NCBI RefSeq assembly: GCF_030652235.1
Contig: NZ_JAUSBA010000032.1
Span: forward strand, 32,862-96,861
Reading direction: 5' to 3'
From: Cypionkella sp.
GTDB lineage: Bacteria; Pseudomonadota; Alphaproteobacteria; Rhodobacterales; Rhodobacteraceae
DNA length: 64,000 nucleotides
This document shows, one piece after another, positions 46,597 through 55,164 of the stretch. Under the pieces are notes generated by a model. That model worked only from the letters and a program-made list of their open reading frames with translations. It had not been told where the DNA came from and made no database searches. The translations under genes were made by a program, and so were the position numbers. Position 1 is the first letter of the stretch; each line of letters opens with the position of its first letter.

Positions 46597-47778
46597 TCAG
46601 CGTAACGCCTTGATCCCGCGTGAAATACCATCCAGTGTCATCGGCACCATGCGGCCTGCGACAATCTGCGCGATCAGCCGGATCGACTGCGTGTAGCCCC
46701 AATGCGGCTCTGGCACAGGGTTAATCCACAAATGGTTCGGCCAGCGATCACAGGCGCGTTGCAGCCAAACCTGCCCGGCCTCGGCATTCCAATGCTCATT
46801 CGCCCCACCCGGATGCAAAATCTCATAGGGGCTCATCGAGGCATCGCCGACGAAAATGCATTTGTAATCCGCGCCATAGGTCCGCAGCACCTCGGCGGTT
46901 GAAGTCTGCGCATTCCAACGCCGCGCATTGTCGCGCCACACGCCCTCATACAGACAATTGTGGAAATAGAACGGCACCAGATGCTTGAATTCGGCACGGG
47001 CGGCCGAAAACAACTCCTCCATCACCTTGACATAAGGGTCCATCGAGCCGCCAATATCAAGGAATAGCAACACCTTGACCGCATTTTTACGCTCGGGCCG
47101 CACCTGCACATCCAGCCAACCATGCTCTGCGGTGGCCCGGATGGTGCCGTCCAGATCCAATTCCTCAGCCGCCCCCGTGCGCGCCCATTTCCGCAACCGG
47201 CGCAGGGCCACCTTGATATTGCGGGTGCCAAGTTCAACCTGATCATCCAGATTGCGAAACTCGCGCTTGTCCCAAACCTTCACCGCGCGCTGATGGCGGC
47301 TTTGATCCTGCCCAATCCGCACGCCTTCCGGGTTATAACCATAAGCGCCAAACGGCGAAGTCCCCGCTGTGCCGATCCACTTATTGCCACCCTGATGCCG
47401 ACCGTTTTGCTCGGCCAAACGCTGCTTCAAAGTCTCGATCAGTTTATCAAAGCCACCCAAAGCTTCAATGCCAGCGCGTTCTTCGGGTGTCAGGTGCTTT
47501 TCCGCCAGCTTCTTCAGCCAAGCGGCGGGCAGGTCCAGCGCCTGCAAGACTTCTGCTTCAGAAACGGCGTCCAAGCCACTGAAACTATGGGCGAAAGCCC
47601 GATCATAGCGATCAATATGGCGCTCATCTTTCACCATGGTCAAACGGCCCAGATGATAGAATCCGGTCGCGTCATAGGTGACAAGGCCCGCCGCCAGACC
47701 CTCCAGAAACGCCAGATATTCGCGCAACGATACTGGCACGCCTTCTTTCCGCAACGCCTGAAAGAACGGCAGGAACAT
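46597..47778 (-). CDS. VWA domain protein, CoxE-like
   Basis: The 393-aa product has an N-terminal helical region (FFQALRKEGVPVSLREYLAFLEGL), a middle linker with Gly-rich repeats, and a C-terminal von Willebrand A domain. The metal site reads LFLDIGGSMDPY, a DxGxS form of the usual DxSxS MIDAS. Such proteins work with MoxR AAA ATPases to insert metals or remodel complexes. The matching MoxR gene lies upstream on the same strand (50176-51015), separated by a small membrane protein and a DUF2927 gene. The target complex is unknown. Confidence 0.88.
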   Translation of the reverse strand: MFLPFFQALRKEGVPVSLREYLAFLEGLAAGLVTYDATGFYHLGRLTMVKDERHIDRYDRAFAHSFSGLDAVSEAEVLQALDLPAAWLKKLAEKHLTPEERAGIEALGGFDKLIETLKQRLAEQNGRHQGGNKWIGTAGTSPFGAYGYNPEGVRIGQDQSRHQRAVKVWDKREFRNLDDQVELGTRNIKVALRRLRKWARTGAAEELDLDGTIRATAEHGWLDVQVRPERKNAVKVLLFLDIGGSMDPYVKVMEELFSAARAEFKHLVPFYFHNCLYEGVWRDNARRWNAQTSTAEVLRTYGADYKCIFVGDASMSPYEILHPGGANEHWNAEAGQVWLQRACDRWPNHLWINPVPEPHWGYTQSIRLIAQIVAGRMVPMTLDGISRGIKALR

Positions 47779-47781
47779 CGG

Positions 47782-47952
47782 CTAGCCCGCCAAAGTTCGG
47801 TGCAGATAGATCGTCAGCAACAACCCGATCAGCGCCAGCATGATCGCATAGGCCGCACCATATTGCAGCATATCCAAGCCGCGCCCACCGCGGCGTCTCG
47901 CGCTAAACGCGCCATAGGCCGCGCCGATCAGTAACCCAGCCAAAACGATCAC
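47782..47952 (-). CDS. Small two-helix membrane protein (56 aa)
   Basis: The product is two hydrophobic helices (VIVLAGLLIGAAYGAFSARR and YGAAYAIMLALIGLLLTIYL) joined by a basic GGRGLD turn. I recall homologues next to the VWA gene in related genomes, sometimes mis-named as an apolipoprotein acyltransferase, an activity it is far too small to hold. The track uses TTG at 47982; GTG 47952 with AAGGGG upstream is better. It lies three bases before the VWA gene and may anchor that protein at the membrane (inference). Confidence 0.7.
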   Translation of the reverse strand: MIVLAGLLIGAAYGAFSARRRGGRGLDMLQYGAAYAIMLALIGLLLTIYLHRTLAG

Positions 47953-48000
47953 GGCCCGCCCCTTTGCTGGGACAGGCCGCAAAAGACCAATGCCCCGAAA

Positions 48001-49374
48001 TTATCCCCGCTGCCCGCGCGCGCCCAGATTGGCTATCTCTGCCATCCGTCCGCGCACCTGACGCTCCGGTCCGAAGCCATACCGCGCCCAGTCCAGACTG
48101 TCGAGACGCAAGCCCCGCGCTTCAACGACGCGGCCCTCGTTCTCCAACGCCTCGGCCTTGATCAGCATCAGGGTTGCCAGCAGAGACGCATTTTCCGTCC
48201 GTTTTGCCACCGGGATTGAGCGATCGGCAAAGGCAATCGCCTGATCGGATTGGCCCGCGGCCAATGCAATCGCCGCCAACTGCATGTCCACATGCGCCAG
48301 TTGCACATGCGCGTCTGGCATGCTGCGATATACTTTTGCGGCTTCGGTCAGATTGCGTACGGCCTGAGCGGGGTCTGAACTCGCCAGCGCGCGGCCTTTG
48401 GCGTAATAGCTGAAGCCCAGTCGCGCATCGTGCCAGCCCTGCGCCATCGCAATCGACAGCATCATATCGGCCGCGCGCAACCGGGCCGCGTTACCACCCC
48501 GCGGGCCAAATGTGCCTTCCACAGCCGCGATCCACGACCGTGGCGCGATTTGTTTGAAGGCGCCGCTGGCGATATTGCCGGCTGGATTCAGCCGCGCCAG
48601 CACATCGGGCACATATTTTGCAGCCTCGGCCTCATTCATGCCGTTGCGCAGTTCCGGGGCGTAATGCAGCCGCAGCATCAGCATATCTGATCCGGTCAGC
48701 ACCGAGTTGAAATTGTCATCGTTGAACACCGAGTCCGTCAACCGATAAAGGTCATTCAGCGGCCCCATGGCTTGAGCGGTCTCTTCGTTCAGACAATCGC
48801 GCACCTCTTGCGGCGAGACGTCGGAGGGTGCGAAAATCGCGACATGCTCGCGCTTGATCATTGTAGTCCAATCGACCTTTGGGCCGTTCCGCTCGGCCTT
48901 GTATTCGGCCCAAGATTGCACGCGTGGCACCACGAAACAGGCGGCCATCGGCACCACTTTGGCCATCTGGGCGCGGGGTTGGAATTCAATGGTGATCGAG
49001 GCATTGTCGCCGGGTTTTGCAAAGCTGACTGGCAGACCCGCCTCGGTGCGGAAGCGGTTGATCAGGTGTGACATTTCCGCAGGCGCTGTGGGCGGCACAT
49101 CTCCGGTCAGTCTGATGGTGATCGGGCCCTCAAATCGGCTGAAATTTGGAATCGCCCGACCGCTTTCCATGCGGAATTCCAGATCAAGGAAATCATGTGC
49201 GATCTCGGCATTCGAGCGTGACGGCCCGGTAGTGACCACCGCCCCAAAACCCTGCATCGCGGGCAAGCCAATGCCCGTAGTGCCGGCTTCAGTGTAGTTC
49301 TTTGAGACCTGTGCCGTTGGGGCAGGCATACAGGCAGTCAGGCCGAGAACGGCAATCATGGATATCAGGCGCAT
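48001..49374 (-). CDS. DUF2927 domain lipoprotein
   Basis: The 457-aa product is an exported lipoprotein: the signal MRLISMIAVLGLTACMP contains the lipobox LTAC. The next 200 residues match the DUF2927 pattern (EIAHDFLDLEF, RFEGPITIRLTGD, then CLNEETAQAMGPLNDLYRL), which resembles a metzincin-like peptidase fold without a clear HExxH. The C-terminal half has TPR-like helices (AVRNLTEAAKVYRSMPDAHVQ). It lies in the MoxR-VWA group. Function is unknown; it might be a periplasmic partner. Confidence 0.8.
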   Translation of the reverse strand: MRLISMIAVLGLTACMPAPTAQVSKNYTEAGTTGIGLPAMQGFGAVVTTGPSRSNAEIAHDFLDLEFRMESGRAIPNFSRFEGPITIRLTGDVPPTAPAEMSHLINRFRTEAGLPVSFAKPGDNASITIEFQPRAQMAKVVPMAACFVVPRVQSWAEYKAERNGPKVDWTTMIKREHVAIFAPSDVSPQEVRDCLNEETAQAMGPLNDLYRLTDSVFNDDNFNSVLTGSDMLMLRLHYAPELRNGMNEAEAAKYVPDVLARLNPAGNIASGAFKQIAPRSWIAAVEGTFGPRGGNAARLRAADMMLSIAMAQGWHDARLGFSYYAKGRALASSDPAQAVRNLTEAAKVYRSMPDAHVQLAHVDMQLAAIALAAGQSDQAIAFADRSIPVAKRTENASLLATLMLIKAEALENEGRVVEARGLRLDSLDWARYGFGPERQVRGRMAEIANLGARGQRG

Positions 49375-50175
49375 GGGCTGGCAGACCATTCATACAAGGT
49401 TTCAAAGGCCGCAGCGGCCCCCATTGTGTTGGCGAAGCGTGGCGGGACGCGCGCAAAACCCCGGTCAGACCTTTGATGTCAGATGCCCCCGCATCCAGCC
49501 CCAAAGCCTTGCCTGACCGGCTCAAAGCTCGCGTATCCCCCGCGCCGTCACTTCTCATCCCAAGCCACGCGCGCCGGAGCAGACCGACGGTTGTGGAGGG
49601 ATGAGAAGCCCGGTTGGGCAAGCAAAACGCGCGTCCCACCGCACCCCTACTTCCCGTCATGGGCCTCCTGTCTGCAATGATCGCCAATCCACCGAGCAGC
49701 GGCAGATTGGCCTGACCTTTGCGCTGCGCTGTGCGCATCCGGTGGCAGATCACCGAAGGCACAGCCGCTTTGCTCGACGCCCGCGTCCCTTTCGGGGCCG
49801 CTTGGCAGATCGGCAATGGCAGGGCGTAAGTCATTGGAACTCATTGCAGTTAGGAAGCTCATTCTTAAGGCAAGACAACAGGGCTGCAGTGTCAGTTTTC
49901 GGGCATGATCATGTCAATCTTTAGGATTCCGCACAAAATCATCGAAACCACCTATGGATGGTTGCCGCAGTGGAAACGCCATATTATCTACAAATCACTC
50001 GCAACATATTTCAATATATTTCATAAATCGCAGTTTTCGTTACCAGATCGTGGCAAGACTATGGCTAAAGTACGGCAGAATCGCCTGATTCTCGATTCTT
50101 CATGCACAATCCTGCGCCTCACACGGGATTGATGCCGCAGCATTGCCGCCAAGCCAGCCGCACGGGTCAAACAAG
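49375..50175. other. About 800 bp without a recognisable gene
   Basis: No ORF here has family character. The candidates (49289-49834 minus, 49302-49604 plus, 49601-49924 plus, 49905-50132 plus) have unconvincing composition. The left part is GC-rich and holds two perfect inverted repeats, CCGGTCAG/CTGACCGG (from about 49461 to 49520) and CTTCTCATCCC/GGGATGAGAAG (49551-49561 and 49598-49608). The right part, from about 49850, is distinctly AT-richer than the surroundings. It could be a decayed insertion, an untranslated RNA, or regulatory DNA for the DUF2927 gene. Confidence 0.5.
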
Positions 50176-51015
50176 CTAGCGCTGACCGCGTGCCATAAAC
50201 GCCAGCCGCTCAAACAGATGCACGTCCTGTTCGTTCTTCAACAGCGCCCCGTGCAGTTTCGGCAAAGCATGTTTGCCATCCCGCCTCAGATCCTCGGGCG
50301 CAAGGTCTTCCGCCAGCAGCAGTTTCAGCCAGTCCAGCACTTCCGAGGTCGAGGGTTTTTTCTTCAACCCTGGCGTCTCCCTGATCTCAAAGAACTGCGT
50401 CAGCGCGGTGGTCAAAAGTGCGGGCTTAATGTCGGGGAAGTGTACTTTCACAATCGCCGCCAACACATCCGCATCCGGAAAGCGGATGTAGTGAAAGAAA
50501 CAACGGCGCAAAAATGCATCCGGCAGTTCTTTTTCATTGTTCGAGGTGATGATCACCACTGGGCGGTGCAGCGCCTGAATGGTCTCGCCGGTCTCGTACA
50601 CATGAAACTCCATCCGGTCGAGTTCCTGCAACAGATCGTTGGGAAACTCGATATCGGCCTTGTCGATCTCGTCAATCAGCAGAACCACGCGGGCTGGGGC
50701 GGTGAACGCCTGCCACAGCTTGCCGCGGCGGATATAGTTGGCCACGTCATGCACCCGCAGATCCCCAAGCTGGCTGTCGCGCAACCGGCTGACCGCATCG
50801 TATTCATAGAGGCCTTGTTGCGCCTTGGTTGTGGACTTCACATGCCACTCAATCAGTGGCATCTCCAATGCATTTGCCACTTGCCGCGCCAGTTCGGTCT
50901 TGCCCGTCCCTGGCTCGCCCTTAACCAGCAAGGGGCGCTGCAAGGTCACCGCTGCATTGACCGCAATCGCCAGATCGTCGGCGACAATATAGCGGTCGGT
51001 TGAGTCAAATTTCAT
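50176..51015 (-). CDS. MoxR-type AAA ATPase
   Basis: The 279-aa product has Walker A GEPGTGKTELARQVA, Walker B VVLLIDEIDKAD, sensor 1 VIITSNNEKELPDAFLRR and the conserved arginine fingers of the MoxR class. MoxR ATPases act as chaperones with VWA proteins to mature metalloenzymes or large complexes. The start MKFDSTDRYI at 51015 avoids the extended track start at 51078, which overlaps dksA upstream sequence. Its presumed VWA partner lies 2.4 kb downstream on the same strand. Confidence 0.92.
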   Translation of the reverse strand: MKFDSTDRYIVADDLAIAVNAAVTLQRPLLVKGEPGTGKTELARQVANALEMPLIEWHVKSTTKAQQGLYEYDAVSRLRDSQLGDLRVHDVANYIRRGKLWQAFTAPARVVLLIDEIDKADIEFPNDLLQELDRMEFHVYETGETIQALHRPVVIITSNNEKELPDAFLRRCFFHYIRFPDADVLAAIVKVHFPDIKPALLTTALTQFFEIRETPGLKKKPSTSEVLDWLKLLLAEDLAPEDLRRDGKHALPKLHGALLKNEQDVHLFERLAFMARGQR

Positions 51016-51186
51016 AAGTTTTCCAAGCCACTGCATAAAGGTCAGACAAACCTTAAAGCCCAAGCGAATTTGTCGCAACCGCTAGTGACAATCCTTTCCG
51101 ATTCCTTTAGAGGGACGCCCATGCAGGAGCGCGCCATGACCACAGCCCACCTGGCAGCGCATCCTGAGAAATGGGAGAGTGCCGCA

Positions 51187-51609
51187 ATGAAAGCCGAAAC
51201 CTTCTTGCCAGACGATTATCGTCCTGCCGAGGATGAGCCTTTCATGAACGACCGGCAGCTGGAGTATTTCCGCCGCAAGCTGCTGACCTGGAAGCAAGAG
51301 CTGCAAGGCCAATCCGCAGAAACCATCGACAATCTGCAAGACAGTGGCCGTAACGTGCCCGACATTGCCGACCGGGCTTCGGAGGAAACCGACCGCGCGC
51401 TGGAATTGCGCACCCGTGACCGCCAGCGCAAATTGGTCTCAAAAATCGACGCCGCTTTGCGCCGGATTGATGCCATCGAATTTGGCTATTGCGAAATGAC
51501 CGGCGAGCCGATCAGCCTGAAACGTCTCGACGCCCGCCCGATCGCCACGATGACGCTGGAAGCGCAAGAAAAGCACGAGCGCCGCGAGAAGGTTCACCGC
51601 GACGATTGA
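51187..51609 (+). CDS. dksA: RNA polymerase-binding protein DksA, zinc-cysteine-poor type
   Basis: DksA binds the secondary channel of RNA polymerase and works with ppGpp. The 140-aa product has a coiled coil carrying DIADRASEETDRALELRTRDR, then FGYCEMTGEPISLKRLDARP. At the four zinc positions of E. coli DksA it has Cys, Thr, Thr and Ala, so the finger should be zinc-free, as in Pseudomonas DksA2. The start at 51187 has GGGAGAG seven bases upstream. The longer forms at 51070 and 51136 are unlikely. A terminator follows. Confidence 0.93.
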   Translation: MKAETFLPDDYRPAEDEPFMNDRQLEYFRRKLLTWKQELQGQSAETIDNLQDSGRNVPDIADRASEETDRALELRTRDRQRKLVSKIDAALRRIDAIEFGYCEMTGEPISLKRLDARPIATMTLEAQEKHERREKVHRDD

Positions 51610-51647
51610 CCCGCTTGCGGCGTAGCCAGCAATACGAAACAGATAGT

Positions 51648-51679
51648 GCCGGGCCTTAGGGTCCGGCGTTTTGTTTGGG
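51648..51679 (+). terminator. Intrinsic terminator after dksA
   Basis: GCCGGGCC and GGGTCCGGC pair over eight positions around a short loop, followed by GTTTTGTTT. It ends 10 or so bases before the flavin monooxygenase ATG, so that gene either has its own start point inside this stretch or relies on readthrough. Confidence 0.75.
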
Positions 51680-51687
51680 GGTTTGGG

Positions 51688-52869
51688 ATGAGCATTGCGG
51701 GGCAACGGGTCACGGTATTGGGCGCGGGCGTCGGCGGTTTGGCCGCAGCCCTCGCGCTGGCGCTCAAAGGCGCGGACGTCACCGTGCTGGAGCAAGCTGA
51801 CGCCATTCGCGAGATCGGCGCGGGCCTGCAAATCTCGCCCAATGGGGCCTGCGTGCTGCGGGCTTTGGGCTTGGGTGCTGGCCTTGATGCCGCCTCGATG
51901 CGCGCGCAAGCGGTGGAATTGCGCGATGGCCGCGACGGTGATCTGGTGCTGCGCCTTGATCTCGCCCGTCTGCGCCCGCAACAGGGTTATCATTTCCTGC
52001 ACCGCGCCGATCTGATCGACCTGCTCGCCAAAGCCGCCCGTGCTGCGGGCGTGCAAATCCGCCTGCTGCAAAAGATCGAAACCGTCGATCTGTCTGGCCC
52101 CCGCCCACGCCTTGCCACCGCGCTGGGGGGCCAAACCGAAACCGGCCTGCTGATCGGTGCCGACGGCCTGCACTCTCAAACCCGCGCCGCACTGAACGGC
52201 AAAACTGCGCCCTTCTTCACCCGCCATGTCGCGTGGCGCTGCATCATCCCCGCCGAACCTAACGCCGCCCCTGTGGCCGAGGTGCATATGGGCGCAGGCC
52301 GCCATCTGGTCAGCTATCCTCTGCGCGGCGGCACCCTGCGTAACATCGTCGCCGTTGAGGAACGCAACGCTTGGGTTGAAGAAAGCTGGTCGCTGCGTGA
52401 CGATTCTCTGGAGATGAAACTGGCCTTTGAGGATTTCAGCCCCCGCGTGAAAAGCTGGCTCGACCGCGCCGAAGATGTCTATGTCTGGGGCCTGTTCCGC
52501 CATCCCGTCGCACAAGTCTGGTACAAAACCCTGCCCGAAGGCGCCGCCGTGATCCTTGGCGACGCCGCCCACCCAACGCTGCCCTTCCTCGCGCAAGGGG
52601 CCTCGATGGCGTTGGAGGATGCATGGCTGCTGGCGGATCGCCTTGCAAACCTGCCTGTGCCGCAAGCCTTTTCCGCCTACCAAACCGCCCGCAAGCCCCG
52701 CTGCACCCGCATCGTTGCCGCCGCCAATGGCAATGCGAAGACCTATCATTTGTCCGGCCTGCAGCGCAGCATCGCCCACACCGCGCTGCGTCTCGGCGGC
52801 AGGGTCGCCCCCAACCTCGCGCTGAAGCGCTTCGATTGGCTTTATGACTACGATGTGACGCAAGGCTAA
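51688..52869 (+). CDS. FAD-dependent monooxygenase (salicylate hydroxylase-like)
   Basis: This 393-aa group A flavoprotein hydroxylase has the FAD Rossmann motif VLGAGVGGLAAALAL, the GADGLHSQTR loop where NADPH and FAD meet, and the ribityl-binding GDAAHPTLPFLAQGASMALEDA. The EIGAGLQISPNGACVLRALG stretch is typical of salicylate and 3-hydroxybenzoate hydroxylases and related enzymes. No aromatic-pathway genes are adjacent, so the substrate is open. The start is ATG 51688; the GTG at 51646 lies in the terminator. Confidence 0.85.
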   Translation: MSIAGQRVTVLGAGVGGLAAALALALKGADVTVLEQADAIREIGAGLQISPNGACVLRALGLGAGLDAASMRAQAVELRDGRDGDLVLRLDLARLRPQQGYHFLHRADLIDLLAKAARAAGVQIRLLQKIETVDLSGPRPRLATALGGQTETGLLIGADGLHSQTRAALNGKTAPFFTRHVAWRCIIPAEPNAAPVAEVHMGAGRHLVSYPLRGGTLRNIVAVEERNAWVEESWSLRDDSLEMKLAFEDFSPRVKSWLDRAEDVYVWGLFRHPVAQVWYKTLPEGAAVILGDAAHPTLPFLAQGASMALEDAWLLADRLANLPVPQAFSAYQTARKPRCTRIVAAANGNAKTYHLSGLQRSIAHTALRLGGRVAPNLALKRFDWLYDYDVTQG

Positions 52870-52876
52870 GCGCTAA

Positions 52877-52968
52877 GGTGATCCTTTCTGCTTAGATATC
52901 CCCGCCGGAGACTCCTTAAGCTGGCGGCGGATGCCTCCGGCGGGGATATTTAAACGCAGAGGATGACC
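52877..52968. repeat. Dispersed composite palindrome, copy D (full)
   Basis: The left arm GGTGATCC...ATATCCCCGCCGGAG and the right arm CTCCGGCGGGGATATTTAAACG...GGATGACC are inverted over about 36 bases with few mismatches. It lies between the converging monooxygenase and FAD oxidoreductase genes and is the most symmetrical copy. Confidence 0.8.
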
Positions 52969-52969
52969 C

Positions 52970-54250
52970 CTAGCGCTCGCGCCACCAATCCTGCAGTTGC
53001 AGCTTCCAATAGGTCGCCTGCGCCGCAGCCAGACCCAACGGCCCGCCTGCCCAGTCCAGGCCGAATCCCGCAAACATCGCCAAACGGTCGCTTTCGCCCA
53101 AGATCGACTCGGCCAGCACCTTGCCCGCCACCGCGGTGGTGTTCAGCCCATGCCCGCCAAACGCCGTGATATGCCACGCGCCAGGCTCCATCATGCCCAC
53201 CTGCGGCATCAGATGCCGCGCGTAACCCATCTGGCCCGACCAGCTGAGTTCGGTTCGCAACCCCGCCAATTGCGGAAACGCCCCCACCATCTCGCGCCGC
53301 AATTCTTGCGCCACCCCCGCCGCCGAGGCCGCCCGCGTGGTGATCCGCCCGCCCCACAGCAACCGATTGCCGCCCTCGATCACCCGGTAGTAATCCGACG
53401 CGCGGCGATCATCCAAGATCGCCTCGCGGGTGCGAATGGCCGATGCGATCAGATCGGGCGCGACCTCGGACACCATCATATAGGTGGCAATCGGCAGTAC
53501 CGCGCGTTTCAACCGCGGCACCAGCCCATCTGTGTAGCCTCCGGTTGCGAACACAACGCGGGGGCCGCGGGCTTCGCCTTGTGCGGTCTTGACCAGCTTC
53601 TGCGCGCCGCTAAAATGTGCCTGAACCGCAGGGGAGCTTTCAAATATCCGCCCGCCCAGCCGCTCCAATTCCGAAGCCAGCCCGCGCAGATAGTTCAGCG
53701 GGTGAATGTGGAAGGCCTGCGCATCCACAAGCCCATGGAAATAGCGGTCGCTCACCAACCGCTCGCGGATCGCGGCGCGGTCAAGATAAGTCAGCTCGTA
53801 GCCAAAATCCTGTGCAAATTCGGCGGCATAAGCATGCAGATCATCGGCGCGGTCAAAGCGGCGCAGGTTCAACAGGCCCGAGATCGGATCGGCCCCCTCA
53901 ATACGCAACTCGCGGATATAGCCGCGCACCCGGTCCACGCCCTCAATCGTCAAGCGGTGCAGTGCGCGCGCGGCCTCAACCCCAACCCGCGCCGCAATAT
54001 CCTCCGATCCGCAGGCGAAAGCTGGCGAGACGATACCGCCATTCCGTCCCGAGGCACCCCAACCCACTGCTTGAGCCTCCAGCACCAGCGGTTTTAAGCC
54101 ACCCCGCGCAAGTTCCAGTGCGGTCACAAGGCCGGCCAACCCACCGCCGACCACGATCACATCGGCCTCTTCAACGCCTTGCAGCATAGGGCGGGCGCGG
54201 CTTTCGGTCAGGGTTTTGGCGTAATAGGTCGCAGGGTAGGGCAGGGTCAT
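52970..54250 (-). CDS. FAD-dependent oxidoreductase, DAO/gamma-glutamylputrescine oxidase-like
   Basis: This 426-aa flavoprotein of the D-amino-acid oxidase superfamily has the FAD motif VIVVGGGLAGLVTALELARGG, the GWGASGRNGGIVSPAF loop, and the C-terminal FGGHGLNTTAVAGKVLAE. The N-terminus (YPATYYAKTL) resembles PuuB/OrdL enzymes that oxidise amines such as gamma-glutamylputrescine. No polyamine genes adjoin it, so the substrate is unproven. It converges on the monooxygenase across a palindromic repeat. Confidence 0.85.
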   Translation of the reverse strand: MTLPYPATYYAKTLTESRARPMLQGVEEADVIVVGGGLAGLVTALELARGGLKPLVLEAQAVGWGASGRNGGIVSPAFACGSEDIAARVGVEAARALHRLTIEGVDRVRGYIRELRIEGADPISGLLNLRRFDRADDLHAYAAEFAQDFGYELTYLDRAAIRERLVSDRYFHGLVDAQAFHIHPLNYLRGLASELERLGGRIFESSPAVQAHFSGAQKLVKTAQGEARGPRVVFATGGYTDGLVPRLKRAVLPIATYMMVSEVAPDLIASAIRTREAILDDRRASDYYRVIEGGNRLLWGGRITTRAASAAGVAQELRREMVGAFPQLAGLRTELSWSGQMGYARHLMPQVGMMEPGAWHITAFGGHGLNTTAVAGKVLAESILGESDRLAMFAGFGLDWAGGPLGLAAAQATYWKLQLQDWWRER

Positions 54251-54477
54251 GGTAGGGTCCTTCTGGCTGCACAGGTTGTTGCCCTCTGGCTTGTGCGTGT
54301 CAATCTGCCCTGAGCAAGCACTAGCGTCAGCGCTTTCGGCAAAAGGTCAGACCCAACGCTTGCCCGCCGCCGTGCCTTGGATTTCCAGTTGCTTTCAATC
54401 GGCCGTGCGGTAGCGTTTTGCCCAGCACTACATTTTGACCCCAATTCCCTTAGATCCCTTAGCGCAGAGGTGACGCG

Positions 54478-55158
54478 ATGCTGCGGTTTCTGGCTTTTCT
54501 CGCTTTGGCCGCCTGCGGTGCGGTGGATTACGATCACGCCCCGGTTGGCAAGCTGAGCGGCACCGTAGTGGTGATGTGGGTGGGCGAAACCCAAGCGGGC
54601 GAGGGCGATGGCCGTTTCGTCTATGTCCCCTCCGCCACGCCTTTGCGGTTTGAGCGTGCCAATGCGAAGGCCACACTGAAAACCATTCAACCCGAAATGA
54701 TGTATACCGATGGCGGCTCGATCCCGGCTTTGACCCAGGTGTTCAAGGGCTTTTCGCCTTGGGGCTATGCGCCCGCCTATATCCTGCACGACTGGCTGTT
54801 CGTGGCGCGCAAATGCGTCAATGACAACAGCGCCAATTCCGATCAGGCGGCGGTGGCGCAGATGCCTTTCGCGGAATCGGCCACAGTTGCGGCAGAGGTG
54901 ATCCAGACCTTGATCGCCACCCACACCGTGGCGCCAAACGACATCGCGCCGCAGTTGATTTCTGCCGCCGTGGCCGGACCGATCGCCAAATCCCGCTGGA
55001 ATGAGGAAGGGGCCTGCGCCCGCGACAAGGTTAAACCCGCGCATATCGACATGATCCGCCGCGCGCTTCCCGCGCTTTCGACCGCACGGACGGGTCAGCG
55101 GCTGGCAAAAGGCCCGGTGGCGCAAATCGTGCAGGTGATCGACTTCGGCGCGCCCTAA
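54478..55158 (+). CDS. DUF1353 domain lipoprotein
   Basis: The 226-aa product has a very short signal peptide with lipobox (FLALAACGA, Cys 13). The middle portion has the DUF1353 pattern: TDGGSIPALTQVFKGFSPWGYAPAYILHDWLF, in which conserved Asp, Ser and His-Asp residues suggest a metal-dependent or hydrolase-like site. The domain is best known from phage proteins, yet no phage genes are nearby here. GAGG precedes the ATG. The 227 bases before it show nothing I can assign. Confidence 0.8.
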   Translation: MLRFLAFLALAACGAVDYDHAPVGKLSGTVVVMWVGETQAGEGDGRFVYVPSATPLRFERANAKATLKTIQPEMMYTDGGSIPALTQVFKGFSPWGYAPAYILHDWLFVARKCVNDNSANSDQAAVAQMPFAESATVAAEVIQTLIATHTVAPNDIAPQLISAAVAGPIAKSRWNEEGACARDKVKPAHIDMIRRALPALSTARTGQRLAKGPVAQIVQVIDFGAP

Positions 55159-55164
55159 AGCGGG

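Noticed and set aside
49289-49834. 181-aa minus ORF overlapping the start of the DUF2927 gene
   Set aside because: It overlaps the lipoprotein signal region of a better-supported gene in another frame and has shadow-like composition.
49905-50132. 75-aa plus ORF in the AT-rich part of the 800-bp gap
   Set aside because: No family features and no clear ribosome site. Kept only as part of the unexplained gap.
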